Shown here: piece by piece, positions 23,197-32,036 of the stretch | How the letters are laid out: each line of letters opens with the position of its first letter | How positions within the stretch are numbered: the stretch's first letter is position 1 | Assembly: GCF_009766095.1 (NCBI RefSeq) | Contig: NZ_LMUD01000031.1 | Location: 3,503-48,136, forward strand | Origin: Granulicella sp. S190 | Lineage (GTDB): Bacteria > Acidobacteriota > Terriglobia > Terriglobales > Acidobacteriaceae | Direction: 5' to 3' | Length of the DNA stretch: 44,634 nt | Translations under genes and position numbers: made by a program | Notes under the pieces: model-generated | What the model saw: only the letters and a program-made list of their open reading frames with translations | The model's database searches: none | What the model was told of the DNA's origin: nothing

Positions 23197-25515
23197 TCAG
23201 AAACTGGTATTGAGTCGAATCGTAAAACTACGTGCCGGCCCAATAGCATTGCCCGAGAAGAGACCGCCAAAATCGATGACGTTCAGGCGGTTGTTCAAGT
23301 TGTCGCCATCCACCTGAAGTCGGGAGTTGATCCTCTCGCTCTTGAACACATCCGCGCCTAACGACGCCTGTACCGACAGAGCAGGGTCCACCCGTCCGCG
23401 ATCGAAGTTCAGCCTGTTCACGACGCTGGGGCCATACTGCGCAAGTGCATCCTCCTGCGACCCCTCATACTCGAAGGGGAGGCCGGAGCCAGACAGAAGC
23501 CCCGCAGCCAACCATACCCGCGACAGAAGCTGATATTTGAAGCGCGTCCGAACCGTATTGCGCTGATCCTGCGAATCCGGAAAATGCCCGCTGAGTTGGG
23601 TGAGTGCCGCATTCGCATCGTCTCCAAGAAACAGTCCTCCCGTGACCGGAAACCAAACATTGCCGACCATGTACGAGTAGCTCACATACCCGGTAAGCTT
23701 CCCCAGGTGCACTAGGTCGAGCTTCCCCTCTGCGCCATAGATGACTGATTTGTCGAAAGCGATGGGATAGCTCACCCCTGTATTCAAAAGCTGATCGTCA
23801 TCGGCATAGTTGCGAACGTCGCGGCGATAGAGATTGATGTCGAGCCGCAGCCTCTCTCCAAACGATTTGCTTAGCCCACCCTCGTAATAGTTGCCCTCGG
23901 ACGGCTTCACTGGCAACTTCAACACCTCGGGATTCACAGACTGAATGTAACCCGAGCTTGAAATAAGAATATTTTCATTCGAAGGTGTCTGAAAGATGCG
24001 GTCATACGAGACGTGGAAGACCGTGTTGAGTGACGGAAGATAGCGCCCCACCGACACACGCGGACTAAACGCGTTCTGATTTAGCAGCAGCTGATAATGA
24101 TCCCAGCGCAGCCCTGCGCTGACGGTCCATCGCCCCAGCCGAATAAGATCTTCGACGAAGGCGGACTGTTCAAGATCTGGCCTGCTCTGAACAAACGGCG
24201 GCAGAGTCACCGGAGTTCCATCATCGAACTGGGTAGGATCGGTAATGGTGTAACTGAAGTTTTCGTGCAGAAACGTGGTATCCGATTCGACTCCGGCTTT
24301 GAACTCCTGATTGCCATGGTGAAGAGAGACCGTACCCTTGAAATAACCCTCCCTGAAGCTGTTCTTCTGAAACGCCACAATAGGAGTCGACAGCGGATTG
24401 GAGTAGAGATCGTTTGCGTTATCGCGAACCATACCCACAATGTTCGTCAGCAGGTTAGGAGAGAAGATATGTTGATAACTCGCCGAGCCTATCGTTTCAA
24501 AGTTGTCGCCGTTCTGAATCTGACCGGCCTGCTGTTGAAGGAGTTCGTTAGGAATCTCGAATCGTGAGAGCTCATGGCGAACACTTAAAGTGAGGCGGTC
24601 GCTCGCCGTAAAATCACGCTCGTACCGAACCGCAAAGTCTCCCGTTGTGCCCTTGTTAGTAAAATTTTCAGGCACCACCGGATTGAGGTAGTGACTGGTA
24701 GAGCTGCCGGATCCACTTGCGAACAATGAATCTTTGCTCCACGTCTTCTGCACCTCGCCGAAAGACTGCAGTGTGTCATAACTCCCCCCGCCGAGTACCA
24801 GCTGACCGTGCAAACCAGCCTGCGCCTGGCGCTTGGTATTGAGCTCAACCACTCCACCAAGTTTTCTTCCGTACTCCGCCGGAAACCCCGCAGTGTAAAT
24901 ACTGACTGAATCGAGATCGTCCGCTTCAATCTCGGGGCCGAACCCCGGCGAGCGGTTGTCCGTGAGAGGCACCCCATCGACAACCAGCTGCGTCTGATAC
25001 TCCGAGCCGCGCGGATGAAGAACCGCATTGCCTTCGTAGAGCCAGCCAGGCTGAGAGTTGACCAGATCCTGCACCGAACGCCCAGGAAGCGACGCGACTC
25101 TGTCCTCGATCTGTATCGTGCCAATCTGCACGATGGAAGACGGACGGCTTGGATCGATCAACGTGCCCGTACTGCTCACCTGGATCACCGTACTGACCGG
25201 AGCAAGTGCAAGCTGAAATGTTCGGTCCACTGGAATCGCGGACCTGATCTCAACACTGTTCTCCGTCGTTGAGAAACCCGGCTTCTCGATCTTCAGTCGG
25301 TACACACCGTACGCCAGCGTCTTGAACCTGACCATGCCTTCTTCATTCGTACCAAGTTCATTAGAGTACTGGTTCGCCTCGCTCACGACAGAGATAGCGA
25401 CCTGCAAGCCAAGTCCATTCGCGTCGGTCACCTTAACCCGAAGCTCGCCTGTATTGACCTGACCAAGGAGTGGCCATGCAACAAAACACATCAGAAGTAG
25501 GAAGGCTGGTTTCAT
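23197..25515 (-). CDS. TonB-dependent outer membrane receptor with carboxypeptidase-regulatory-like domain
   Basis: 772 residues from the ATG at 25515, with AAGGATGAG upstream. After a signal peptide (to about residue 18) comes a CarboxypepD-reg-like beta-sandwich (about 20-110: GELRVKVTDANGLGL, VYRLKIEKPGFS). The plug domain follows (about 120-245: LPGRSVQDLVNSQPGWL, VVDGVPLTDN, AGFPAEYGRKLGGVVELNT). The 22-strand barrel runs to a terminal phenylalanine (RLNTSF). No TonB box is obvious. It imports a ligand across the outer membrane using TonB. The neighbours across the divergent 131-base gap encode Cys- and Met-rich exported proteins, hinting at a metal or metal-chelate ligand, but nothing in the sequence fixes this. 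Confidence 0.9.
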   Translation of the reverse strand: MKPAFLLLMCFVAWPLLGQVNTGELRVKVTDANGLGLQVAISVVSEANQYSNELGTNEEGMVRFKTLAYGVYRLKIEKPGFSTTENSVEIRSAIPVDRTFQLALAPVSTVIQVSSTGTLIDPSRPSSIVQIGTIQIEDRVASLPGRSVQDLVNSQPGWLYEGNAVLHPRGSEYQTQLVVDGVPLTDNRSPGFGPEIEADDLDSVSIYTAGFPAEYGRKLGGVVELNTKRQAQAGLHGQLVLGGGSYDTLQSFGEVQKTWSKDSLFASGSGSSTSHYLNPVVPENFTNKGTTGDFAVRYERDFTASDRLTLSVRHELSRFEIPNELLQQQAGQIQNGDNFETIGSASYQHIFSPNLLTNIVGMVRDNANDLYSNPLSTPIVAFQKNSFREGYFKGTVSLHHGNQEFKAGVESDTTFLHENFSYTITDPTQFDDGTPVTLPPFVQSRPDLEQSAFVEDLIRLGRWTVSAGLRWDHYQLLLNQNAFSPRVSVGRYLPSLNTVFHVSYDRIFQTPSNENILISSSGYIQSVNPEVLKLPVKPSEGNYYEGGLSKSFGERLRLDINLYRRDVRNYADDDQLLNTGVSYPIAFDKSVIYGAEGKLDLVHLGKLTGYVSYSYMVGNVWFPVTGGLFLGDDANAALTQLSGHFPDSQDQRNTVRTRFKYQLLSRVWLAAGLLSGSGLPFEYEGSQEDALAQYGPSVVNRLNFDRGRVDPALSVQASLGADVFKSERINSRLQVDGDNLNNRLNVIDFGGLFSGNAIGPARSFTIRLNTSF

Positions 25516-25646
25516 CGCAAACAGAACTCATCCTTATTGGATTTATAGTCGCATTAAGCCCCGGCTCCACGTATTCACGTATCAGCTCCAAAAATTCGGC
25601 GCAACCTGTATCCACTTCCTAAGATACTGCGTCCAATGAGATAGAG

Positions 25647-25973
25647 ATGAAGAAGTCCCTCCATATCTTCGCGACGCTCTTCTGCCTTCTGACTCTCCTC
25701 GTCAGTTCAGCCAGTTGCGTAACGCTTGCAAAACCCTTGCAGTCCGCGTGCGATCAATGCCCGAAACAATCTCCTGATAACCACCAGCTTCCCACCTGCT
25801 GCAGCGCCCACGGCCAGCCATCCGCTGTCGCCACAGTGCAGAAGTCGTCAGCCCATCTCGAGTTAGTCTCACTCCCCTCAGTTCCTGAAGAGATCGTCTA
25901 CTCCCCCTCCACCCTTGTCCCACCCCGCGTCGCTCCATCGCCTCCCCTACTTCTAACTCCGCTCCGCATCTGA
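25647..25973 (+). CDS. Small Cys-rich exported protein
   Basis: 108 residues from the ATG at 25647. A signal peptide (KKSLHIFATLFCLLTLLVSSASC) is followed by CDQC, CC and SAH within residues 35-56, an arrangement able to bind a soft metal or form disulfides. A Pro/Ser-rich tail ends the protein. Small exported proteins of this make-up occur in metal-resistance loci, but I do not recognise a named family. It is 81 bases upstream of the Met-rich outer-membrane-type gene in the same orientation, and it diverges from the TonB receptor. Confidence 0.65.
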   Translation: MKKSLHIFATLFCLLTLLVSSASCVTLAKPLQSACDQCPKQSPDNHQLPTCCSAHGQPSAVATVQKSSAHLELVSLPSVPEEIVYSPSTLVPPRVAPSPPLLLTPLRI

Positions 25974-26054
25974 TCTTCTCTTGAGCAATCGCCGCGTCGC
26001 AGCGATCTACTACGCTGTCTCCCGACAAACGCAGCACTCAAGATAAGGAACTTC

Positions 26055-27521
26055 ATGCGCGCTCTCGTCCCAGCCGCCCTGTTTTCCATGGCGCTCTGCA
26101 GTCCGTCTTTCGTTCTCTCTCAGACAACGCAAAGCTCCATGCCAGACATGTCAGGAATGGCCACGTCTTCCACCCAAACGTCCATACAGTCGAACTCCAT
26201 GAAAATGGACATGAACATGATGAAGCCTCCCTCAGATCTCATCGAGGCGATCCTCAATCACACCACCTCCGGCACCAGCGCCGAGCCGGCCTCAACCCCC
26301 GTCTCCATGCTCATGCGCAACTACCGCGGCCGGATGCTCATGCTCCACGGCACCGCCTCCATCTCCGACACGCAACAACACGCCGCCTCCAACCCCGCCG
26401 GCCCGTCCCCCACAGCCTGCGCCCAGCTCGACCTCGCCTGCACTACCCCCGCCAACGCTCGCGGCGGCGACAAGCTCTACTCCACCAACTGGATCATGCC
26501 CATGGCCATGCGCCAACTCGGCCCCGGCCAGCTTACCCTCCGCACCATGCTCTCGCTCGAACCTGCCACCATCTCCGACCGTCAGTTCCCGGAGCTCTTC
26601 CAGCAAGGCGAAACCGCATTCGGCAAACCCATCATCGACGGCCAGCACCCACACGACTTCTTCATGGAGGTCGCCGCCCTATACGACATCCGCCTCGGCA
26701 AGCAGGCTCTCCTCAGCTTCTACGCAGCGCCCGTTGGCGATCCTGCCATCGGCCCCACCGCCTATCCCCATCGCCTCTCAGCCTCCGAAGATCCTCTCGC
26801 CGCCCTCGGCCACCACCAGGAAGACTCCACTCATATCGCCTTCAATGTCCTCACCGGCGGCATCACCTGGCGCTGGCTCCGCTTCGAAGAGTCCGGCTTC
26901 CACGGCGCGGAACCCACCGAGCAACGTTGGGGCTTCCAACCCTCCCCCAACGGACACGCCATCGACAGCTACTCTTCTCGCGTCACCTTCGCGCCCACGC
27001 GAAACTGGAGCAGCCAGTACTCCATCGCTCATATCGTCAGCCCAGAGGCTCTCTACCCCAAAGAAGACCAGCAGCGACAGACCGCATCCGTCATATATAA
27101 CCGCCCCTTCGGCCACACCACCGGCGACGGCACACACTCCGGAAACTGGTCGAACACCCTCCTCTGGGGTCGCACAAAATCCCTCACCGACAACAGCAAG
27201 GAGAACAGCTATCTCCTCGAATCCCTCCTCAACTTCCGCACTCGAAACTACATCTGGACGCGCATCGAAAACGCCGGCCGCTCCAACGAACTCCTCATCT
27301 CACCCGGCTCCACACTCCCACCCAACTTCACCGAATCCCCCCTCGGCCACGTAGCCGCCTACTCCTTCGGCTACGACCGCGACTACCGCATCGCCCCACA
27401 CCTTCTCGCCGCCCCGGGAGCCCAGTTCACCACCTACACCACACCCGCCCCCCTCATCTCAACCTACGGAGCCCACCCCTTCGGAGCGGTAGCATTCGTC
27501 CGCTTCCGAATCACGCGATAA
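26055..27521 (+). CDS. Met-rich putative outer-membrane beta-barrel protein
   Basis: 488 residues from the ATG at 26055, with AAGGAAC upstream. A signal peptide ends near VLSQ (about 22). Residues 28-57 are methionine-rich (MPDMSGM, then MKMDMNMM), like methionine motifs in periplasmic copper-binding proteins. The remainder has alternating beta-strand patterns and His-containing segments (DGQHPHDFFMEV, ALGHHQEDSTH) and ends with strands typical of a barrel (FGAVAFVRFRITR). A single barrel or surface role is inferred. It is probably co-transcribed with the Cys-rich gene. Copper handling is a hypothesis from composition and context only. Confidence 0.75.
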   Translation: MRALVPAALFSMALCSPSFVLSQTTQSSMPDMSGMATSSTQTSIQSNSMKMDMNMMKPPSDLIEAILNHTTSGTSAEPASTPVSMLMRNYRGRMLMLHGTASISDTQQHAASNPAGPSPTACAQLDLACTTPANARGGDKLYSTNWIMPMAMRQLGPGQLTLRTMLSLEPATISDRQFPELFQQGETAFGKPIIDGQHPHDFFMEVAALYDIRLGKQALLSFYAAPVGDPAIGPTAYPHRLSASEDPLAALGHHQEDSTHIAFNVLTGGITWRWLRFEESGFHGAEPTEQRWGFQPSPNGHAIDSYSSRVTFAPTRNWSSQYSIAHIVSPEALYPKEDQQRQTASVIYNRPFGHTTGDGTHSGNWSNTLLWGRTKSLTDNSKENSYLLESLLNFRTRNYIWTRIENAGRSNELLISPGSTLPPNFTESPLGHVAAYSFGYDRDYRIAPHLLAAPGAQFTTYTTPAPLISTYGAHPFGAVAFVRFRITR

Positions 27522-27570
27522 AACACTGGACCTTCTGAACCCAACGAAAGCACCTGCTTCCGTTGTTGCC

Positions 27571-27760
27571 TGTTCTCTTGGTTATCATCCCGTAGGGAAC
27601 TGCAGTTGCAGTTGCAGTTGCGGTTGCAGTTGCAGTTGCTTTTGCAGTTGCCTGTTCTCTTGGTTGTCATCCCGTAGGGATCTGCTTTTGCAGTTGCTCT
27701 TGCTGTTGTCTGTTCTTTTAGTTGTCATCCCGTAGGGATCTGCGGTTGCAGTTGCCTGCT
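27571..27760. repeat. Three copies of a 33-base repeat with a TTGCAG-type hexamer array
   Basis: This gene-free region (27522-27802) holds three copies, starting at 27571, 27653 and 27711, of a unit ending in TCATCCCGTAGGGAWCTGC. Each contains the small hairpin ATCCC-GTA-GGGAT (imperfect in the first copy). Between them lie runs of TTGCAG, TTGCGG and TTGCTT hexamers. The units are all in the same direction. The spacing (82 and 58 bases) is irregular. No gene product is expected from it. Confidence 0.85.
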
Positions 27761-27802
27761 TCCCGCCCTCCACCCAACCCAACAAGGTATACCAATACAA
27801 GA

Positions 27803-28417
27803 ATGCATCTCTACATCGCCACCACCAATCCCGGCAAGCTCCGAGACTTCGCCGCTGCGGCATCTCCACAAATCACGCTCACGCCGCTCCCCAACCTAAA
27901 ACAAATCCCCGCTCCAGCCGAAGACGAGCCCACCTTCGAAGGCAACGCCCGCCTCAAAGCCATCTACTACTCCCACCACGCCCCCGGAGAAATCGTCATC
28001 GCAGACGACTCCGGCCTCGAAGTCGACGCTCTCCACGGCACACCCGGCGTCCGCTCCGCCCGCTACGCCGACGACCACCACTTCACCGATCCCCAGAACG
28101 CAACCCCAGACGAGCGCAACAATCTCTTCCTCATCTCCAATCTCACAGACATTCCCCTCAACCAGCGCAGCGCCCGCTACCACTGCGTCCTCGCAGCCGC
28201 ACGCGACGGCCACATCCTCGCCATCGGCCACGGAGCCGTCGAAGGCGAAATCCTCCCCGCCCCCCGAGGCACAGAAGGCTTCGGCTACGATCCGCTCTTC
28301 TATCTCCCCAGCCAGCACAAAACCATGGCCGAGCTGAACGTCGCCACAAAACTGATCTTCAGTCACCGTGGCCGAGCCTTCAGCGCCCTACTCGAAGAGC
28401 TATCCGCTAACCTCTAA
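27803..28417 (+). CDS. rdgB: Non-canonical purine NTP pyrophosphatase (RdgB/HAM1)
   Basis: 204 residues from the ATG at 27803; the frame is open further back into the repeat region but the family begins MHLYIATTNPGKLRDF. The enzyme hydrolyses ITP, dITP and XTP to monophosphates and keeps damaged purines out of nucleic acids. Signature residues are in TTNPGK (phosphate binding), EGNARLKA, ADDSGLEVDAL (metal), PGVRSARYA and GTEGFGYDPLFY. Length and motif order are normal for a cytosolic homodimer. The sdh promoter follows 74 bases later. Confidence 0.95.
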   Translation: MHLYIATTNPGKLRDFAAAASPQITLTPLPNLKQIPAPAEDEPTFEGNARLKAIYYSHHAPGEIVIADDSGLEVDALHGTPGVRSARYADDHHFTDPQNATPDERNNLFLISNLTDIPLNQRSARYHCVLAAARDGHILAIGHGAVEGEILPAPRGTEGFGYDPLFYLPSQHKTMAELNVATKLIFSHRGRAFSALLEELSANL

Positions 28418-28490
28418 CCGCTCCAAATTCAGTCTCACTCAACTTAATCGCACAAACATCACGATAACCGCACAAATAGCCTCACTTTCC

Positions 28491-28520
28491 TTGACGCTGG
28501 TCTGACCGTGGCGGAATAAT
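28491..28520 (+). promoter_or_regulatory. Candidate promoter of the sdh operon
   Basis: TTGACG (28491-28496) and AATAAT (28515-28520) are 18 bases apart, each matching sigma-70 consensus at 5 of 6 positions. The site is about 58 bases before the sdhC start, in a gap with no other gene. Confidence 0.6.
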
Positions 28521-28578
28521 CGCGGTGCTGCACTATTTCCTTCTCACAGTGCATCCATCACGATCCCAAGGAGTCCCC

Positions 28579-29394
28579 ATGGCCACCGCCGCCCCGCCAG
28601 CACCTCCTGCCGCCCCTCAGAATCACGGGCTCAAAGGTGGAGTCCAGCCACTCCGCGCCGGCCAGGGCAACTCCTTCCTCTGGCACAAGCTCCACTCCCT
28701 CTCCGGCATCGTCCCCATCGGCGCCTTCCTCGTCGAGCACATCATCTCCAACTTCGAGACCCTCAACGGCCCCCTCGCCTACGCCCAGCAGGTCAAGTTC
28801 CTCAACTCCCTCCCGCTTGTCCGCGTCCTCGAGTGGGCCTTCATCTTCATCCCCCTCGCCTTCCACGCCCTCTACGGACTCTTCATCGCCTTCCGCGGCC
28901 GCGTCAGCGTCAACGTCTACCCCTGGGCCTCCAACTGGATGTACGTCTCCCAGCGCATCACCGGCATCATTGCCTTCCTCTACATCGTCCAGCACGTCTG
29001 GCGACAGCGCTTCAGCGGCATCTCTCTCCCCGAGAACCCCGGCGCCGCTTTCCATAAAGTACAGGTTGAACTCTCAAACCCCTGGATGCTCGCCATCTAC
29101 GTCATCGCGATGATCGCCACCACTTGGCACTTCGCCTACGGCATCTGGCTCTTCGCCGCCAAGTGGGGCATCACCCCCGGCGAAAAGGCCCGCAAGAGAT
29201 TCGGCTACGTCTGCACCGCCTTCGGCCTCGCTCTCTGCCTCATGGGCCTGGCCAGCATCTACGCCGTCGTCTGGAAGTACCCCAACGCCCCCGCCAACGT
29301 AATGCCCGCCCAACCCGCCGGCATCGACCTGCCCGCACCAACCGTCCCACCATCAAACTTCACAAATCCGTCTCAACCTGGTCAGATTCAATGA
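28579..29394 (+). CDS. sdhC: Succinate dehydrogenase cytochrome b558 subunit
   Basis: 271 residues from the ATG at 28579, with AAGGAG just upstream. It is the membrane anchor of complex II; in the b558 type a single polypeptide with five helices holds two hemes and the quinone site, so no sdhD is needed. Helices lie at about 45-65, 88-112, 125-148, 170-195 and 215-238. Heme-ligand-type histidines are in LWHKLHSLSG, FLVEHI, LAFHALYG, IVQHVW and TWHFAYG. A Pro/Ala-rich N-terminus and a Pro-rich C-terminal tail are extra. Its stop overlaps the next small ORF (ATGA). Confidence 0.94.
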   Translation: MATAAPPAPPAAPQNHGLKGGVQPLRAGQGNSFLWHKLHSLSGIVPIGAFLVEHIISNFETLNGPLAYAQQVKFLNSLPLVRVLEWAFIFIPLAFHALYGLFIAFRGRVSVNVYPWASNWMYVSQRITGIIAFLYIVQHVWRQRFSGISLPENPGAAFHKVQVELSNPWMLAIYVIAMIATTWHFAYGIWLFAAKWGITPGEKARKRFGYVCTAFGLALCLMGLASIYAVVWKYPNAPANVMPAQPAGIDLPAPTVPPSNFTNPSQPGQIQ

Positions 29395-29684
29395 CGTTGC
29401 GTGTATCTCTACTTGTGGGCCTCATAGTGGTCTTCGCTACCAGAATCATCTGTGACTGGGTGCGCATATCCATGTTGAAAAGATTCGCACTGGAAAATCG
29501 CCTGATCGAACCTACCGTAAATCTTCTTTGGAACGCGCAAGCGCTACGGCAAATTGATAAGAGCCTGCCTTTAGGCCCGATACGGAACCGTAACAAGCTG
29601 CTTAAGTCGGTTGCATGGGTTGCATGGCTCAGTTACCTAGCTATTACGATATTTATGGCTTTCCATCAACTGCACAAAAAATGA
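29391..29684 (+). CDS. Small membrane protein coupled to sdhC
   Basis: 97 residues; the ATG at 29391 overlaps the sdhC stop by 4 bases. A hydrophobic N-terminal segment (VSLLVGLIVVFATRIICDWV) and a C-terminal one (SVAWVAWLSYLAITIFMAF) flank a soluble middle (ENRLIEPTVNLLWNAQALRQ split by charged residues), so two membrane helices are likely. I do not recognise the family. Base composition is clearly AT-richer than in the flanking sdhC and sdhA, with TTT, ATT and AAA codons that those genes avoid. It may be an accessory subunit, or a gene inserted in the operon. sdhA begins 26 bases later. Confidence 0.7.
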   Translation: MTLRVSLLVGLIVVFATRIICDWVRISMLKRFALENRLIEPTVNLLWNAQALRQIDKSLPLGPIRNRNKLLKSVAWVAWLSYLAITIFMAFHQLHKK

Positions 29685-29710
29685 ATGACTACTAGATAGG
29701 GAGTCGATCA

Positions 29711-31486
29711 ATGGCAGCAGCAACACCCAGAATCATCGTAGTAGGCGGCGGCTTAGCCGGACTAGCCGCCGTCATTAAGATCGCCGAAGCCGGCGGCAAG
29801 GTCGACCTCTTCTCCATCGTCCCCGTCAAGCGCTCCCACTCCGTTTGCGCCCAGGGAGGCATCAACGCCGCCAAGGACCTCAAAGGCGAAGGCGACTCCG
29901 TCCTCAAGCACTTCGACGACACCATCTACGGCGGCGACTTCCTCGCCAACCAGACCCCCGTCAAAAACATGACCGCCCAGGGCCCCGCCATCATCGACCT
30001 CCTCGACCGCATGGGCGTCCCCTTCAACCGCACCCCCGAAGGCCTCCTCGACTTCCGCCGCTTCGGTGGCACCCTCTACCAACGCACCGCCTTTGCAGGA
30101 GCAACCACCGGCCAGCAGTTGCTTTATGCACTGGATGAGCAAGTAAGAAGATACGAAGCCGAAGGCAAAGTCACCAAGTACGAAGGCTGGGAGTTCCTCT
30201 CCGCCGTCCTCGACTCTAAGGGCGCCTGCCGCGGCATCACCGCCATGGATCTCCGCACCATGGACACCCGCACCTTCCCCGCCGACGCCATCATCGTCTG
30301 CACCGGAGGCAACGGAGCCATCTTCGGAAAGTCCACCAATTCAGTAGTTTGCACCGGATCAGCTCAATCAGCACTTTATCAACAGGGAGCCTTCTACGCC
30401 AACGGCGAGTTCATCCAGGTCCACCCCACCGCCATCCCCGGCGAAGACAAGCTCCGCCTTATGTCCGAGTCCGCCCGAGGCGAAGGCGGCCGCGTCTGGG
30501 TCCCCAAGGACAAGAACGACAAGCGCGTAGCCAAATCCATCCCCGAGTCCGACCGCTGGTACTTCCTCGAAGAGTGGTACCCCAAGTACGGCAACCTCGT
30601 CCCCCGCGACGTGGCCACCCGAGCCATCTTCAAAGTCGTCTACGAACACGGCATGGGCATCGACGGCCAGCCCATGGTCTACCTCGACCTCACCCACCTC
30701 TCGAAAGAACGCCTCCACAAGCTCGAAGGCATCCTCGAGATCTACGAGAAGTTCGTCGGCGACGACCCCCGCGAAGTCCCCATGAAGATCTTCCCCGGCA
30801 TGCATTACACCATGGGCGGCCTTTGGGTCGACTTCAACCAGCAGACCAACATCCCCGGCGTCTTCGCCGCAGGCGAGGCCGACTACTCCATCCATGGCGC
30901 CAACCGCCTCGGCGCCAACTCCCTCCTCTCCTGCATCTACGGAGGCTTCGTCGCCGGCCCGCAAGCCATCGCCTACGCCAAAGCCCTCCCCGCGCAGGAG
31001 GGCGACGGTGGCCACGCCGCCGAGCTCCAGCGCCAGAAGGAGTTCAACAGCCTCCTCCTCAACAACCCCGGCACCGAAAACCCCTTCAAGATCTGGCGCG
31101 AACTCGGCGAGACCATGACCAAGCACGCCACCATCATCCGTTACAACGCAGGCCTCGACGAAGCCGACGCCAAGCTCGTCGAGCTCCTCGACCGCTACCG
31201 CAACATCAACCTCTCCGACAAGAGCCAGTGGGCCAACACCAGCTTCGCCTTCACCCGCCAGCTCTGGAACATGCTCCAACTAGGCCGCGTCATCGTCCAG
31301 GGCGCACGCCTCCGCGACGAGTCCCGCGGAGCCCACTACAAACCCGACTTCCCCGACCGCAACGACGAAAAGTTCCTCAAAACCACCAAAGCCAGCTACA
31401 AAAACGACGCCCCCGCCTTCGAACTGGAAGACGTAGACATCAGCCACATCACCCCACGCCCCCGCCGCTACGACGCCACCGCGTAA
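29711..31486 (+). CDS. sdhA: Succinate dehydrogenase flavoprotein subunit
   Basis: 591 residues from the ATG at 29711, with AGGGAG upstream. The catalytic subunit oxidises succinate to fumarate. The FAD-binding fold starts at IIVVGGGLAGLAAVIKIAE, the covalent-flavin histidine is in RSHSVCAQGGIN, and the substrate-side motifs include HPTAIPG, SESARGEGGRV, PGMHYTMGGL and HGANRLGANSLLS. The order sdhC-sdhA-sdhB and the sequence fit the b558-type complex (Bacillus/epsilon-like branch). The gene is strongly GC-biased at third positions, unlike the small ORFs on either side. Confidence 0.97.
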   Translation: MAAATPRIIVVGGGLAGLAAVIKIAEAGGKVDLFSIVPVKRSHSVCAQGGINAAKDLKGEGDSVLKHFDDTIYGGDFLANQTPVKNMTAQGPAIIDLLDRMGVPFNRTPEGLLDFRRFGGTLYQRTAFAGATTGQQLLYALDEQVRRYEAEGKVTKYEGWEFLSAVLDSKGACRGITAMDLRTMDTRTFPADAIIVCTGGNGAIFGKSTNSVVCTGSAQSALYQQGAFYANGEFIQVHPTAIPGEDKLRLMSESARGEGGRVWVPKDKNDKRVAKSIPESDRWYFLEEWYPKYGNLVPRDVATRAIFKVVYEHGMGIDGQPMVYLDLTHLSKERLHKLEGILEIYEKFVGDDPREVPMKIFPGMHYTMGGLWVDFNQQTNIPGVFAAGEADYSIHGANRLGANSLLSCIYGGFVAGPQAIAYAKALPAQEGDGGHAAELQRQKEFNSLLLNNPGTENPFKIWRELGETMTKHATIIRYNAGLDEADAKLVELLDRYRNINLSDKSQWANTSFAFTRQLWNMLQLGRVIVQGARLRDESRGAHYKPDFPDRNDEKFLKTTKASYKNDAPAFELEDVDISHITPRPRRYDATA

Positions 31487-31534
31487 CGCATACTTTAAAT
31501 AGATCAGGTTCGATAGATTCAATGAGGCAAGTTT

Positions 31535-31927
31535 GTGAAAAAATCCTTTGTTGTCTTGGCATTTTGTTTCTGCTCGCTAGCAATGTATGGCCAGAAGGCA
31601 CGTCTCGCGCAAGAACTGCCGCACGCTAAGTCGTCAGAGAAGTTCCCCATCACCGTGCACTTCTCAGGAGTACATTATCGCGGAGATTCCTTCGCCATCG
31701 GCGAGACCGCAGACGTTATCTACGCAGATGCGGTCCTCAATGGAAAGAAGGTTGAACTGCGAGGAAACCACGAGATTCCTTTTCAATCCGTACCGCTCGG
31801 AGATCACCAGGCACGCCTTGTGAAAGATCCTCATAATATGGGCGACTCCCCAATATTTCAGGAATATGACGTTGTTTTGCCGGACAAAACCGTTTGGCGC
31901 TGTACTGTTACGGGCTTCTCGGAGTAG
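31535..31927 (+). CDS. Small exported protein of unknown function within the sdh operon
   Basis: 130 residues from a GTG at 31535, with GAGG upstream. A signal peptide (KKSFVVLAFCFCSLAMYGQ) is followed by a soluble domain rich in beta-strand patterns (FPITVHFSGVHYRGDSF, then VIYADAVLNGKKVELRGN and VVLPDKTVWRCTVTGF). No known family is evident. It lies 48 bases after sdhA in the same orientation. Codon use is AT-richer than sdhA. It could be a periplasmic passenger gene or an accessory factor. No lipobox is convincing. Confidence 0.65.
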   Translation: MKKSFVVLAFCFCSLAMYGQKARLAQELPHAKSSEKFPITVHFSGVHYRGDSFAIGETADVIYADAVLNGKKVELRGNHEIPFQSVPLGDHQARLVKDPHNMGDSPIFQEYDVVLPDKTVWRCTVTGFSE

Positions 31928-32036
31928 CGACGCCTCAACAAGAAGCAAAGGGGAAAGAGATTTTATTCCCGGAGAAGTTCGAACAAGATGCAACCAACGT
32001 ATCTCCTCAAAACCCGCGCACCACATCTAACCGGGC

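Noticed and set aside
27571..27760. CRISPR array
   Set aside because: The three units are irregularly spaced, the intervening DNA is itself repetitive hexamers, and no cas gene is present.
27585..27869. Minus-strand frames rich in Gln, Asn and Cys across the hexamer repeats
   Set aside because: They are direct readings of the TTGCAG repeats and overlap the start of rdgB.
30349..31629. Long Arg/Pro-rich frame overlapping sdhA, and a 303-codon frame on the opposite strand (30368-31279)
   Set aside because: Both overlap the well-supported sdhA gene. High GC at third positions keeps alternative frames open; the translations are low-complexity with no domain.
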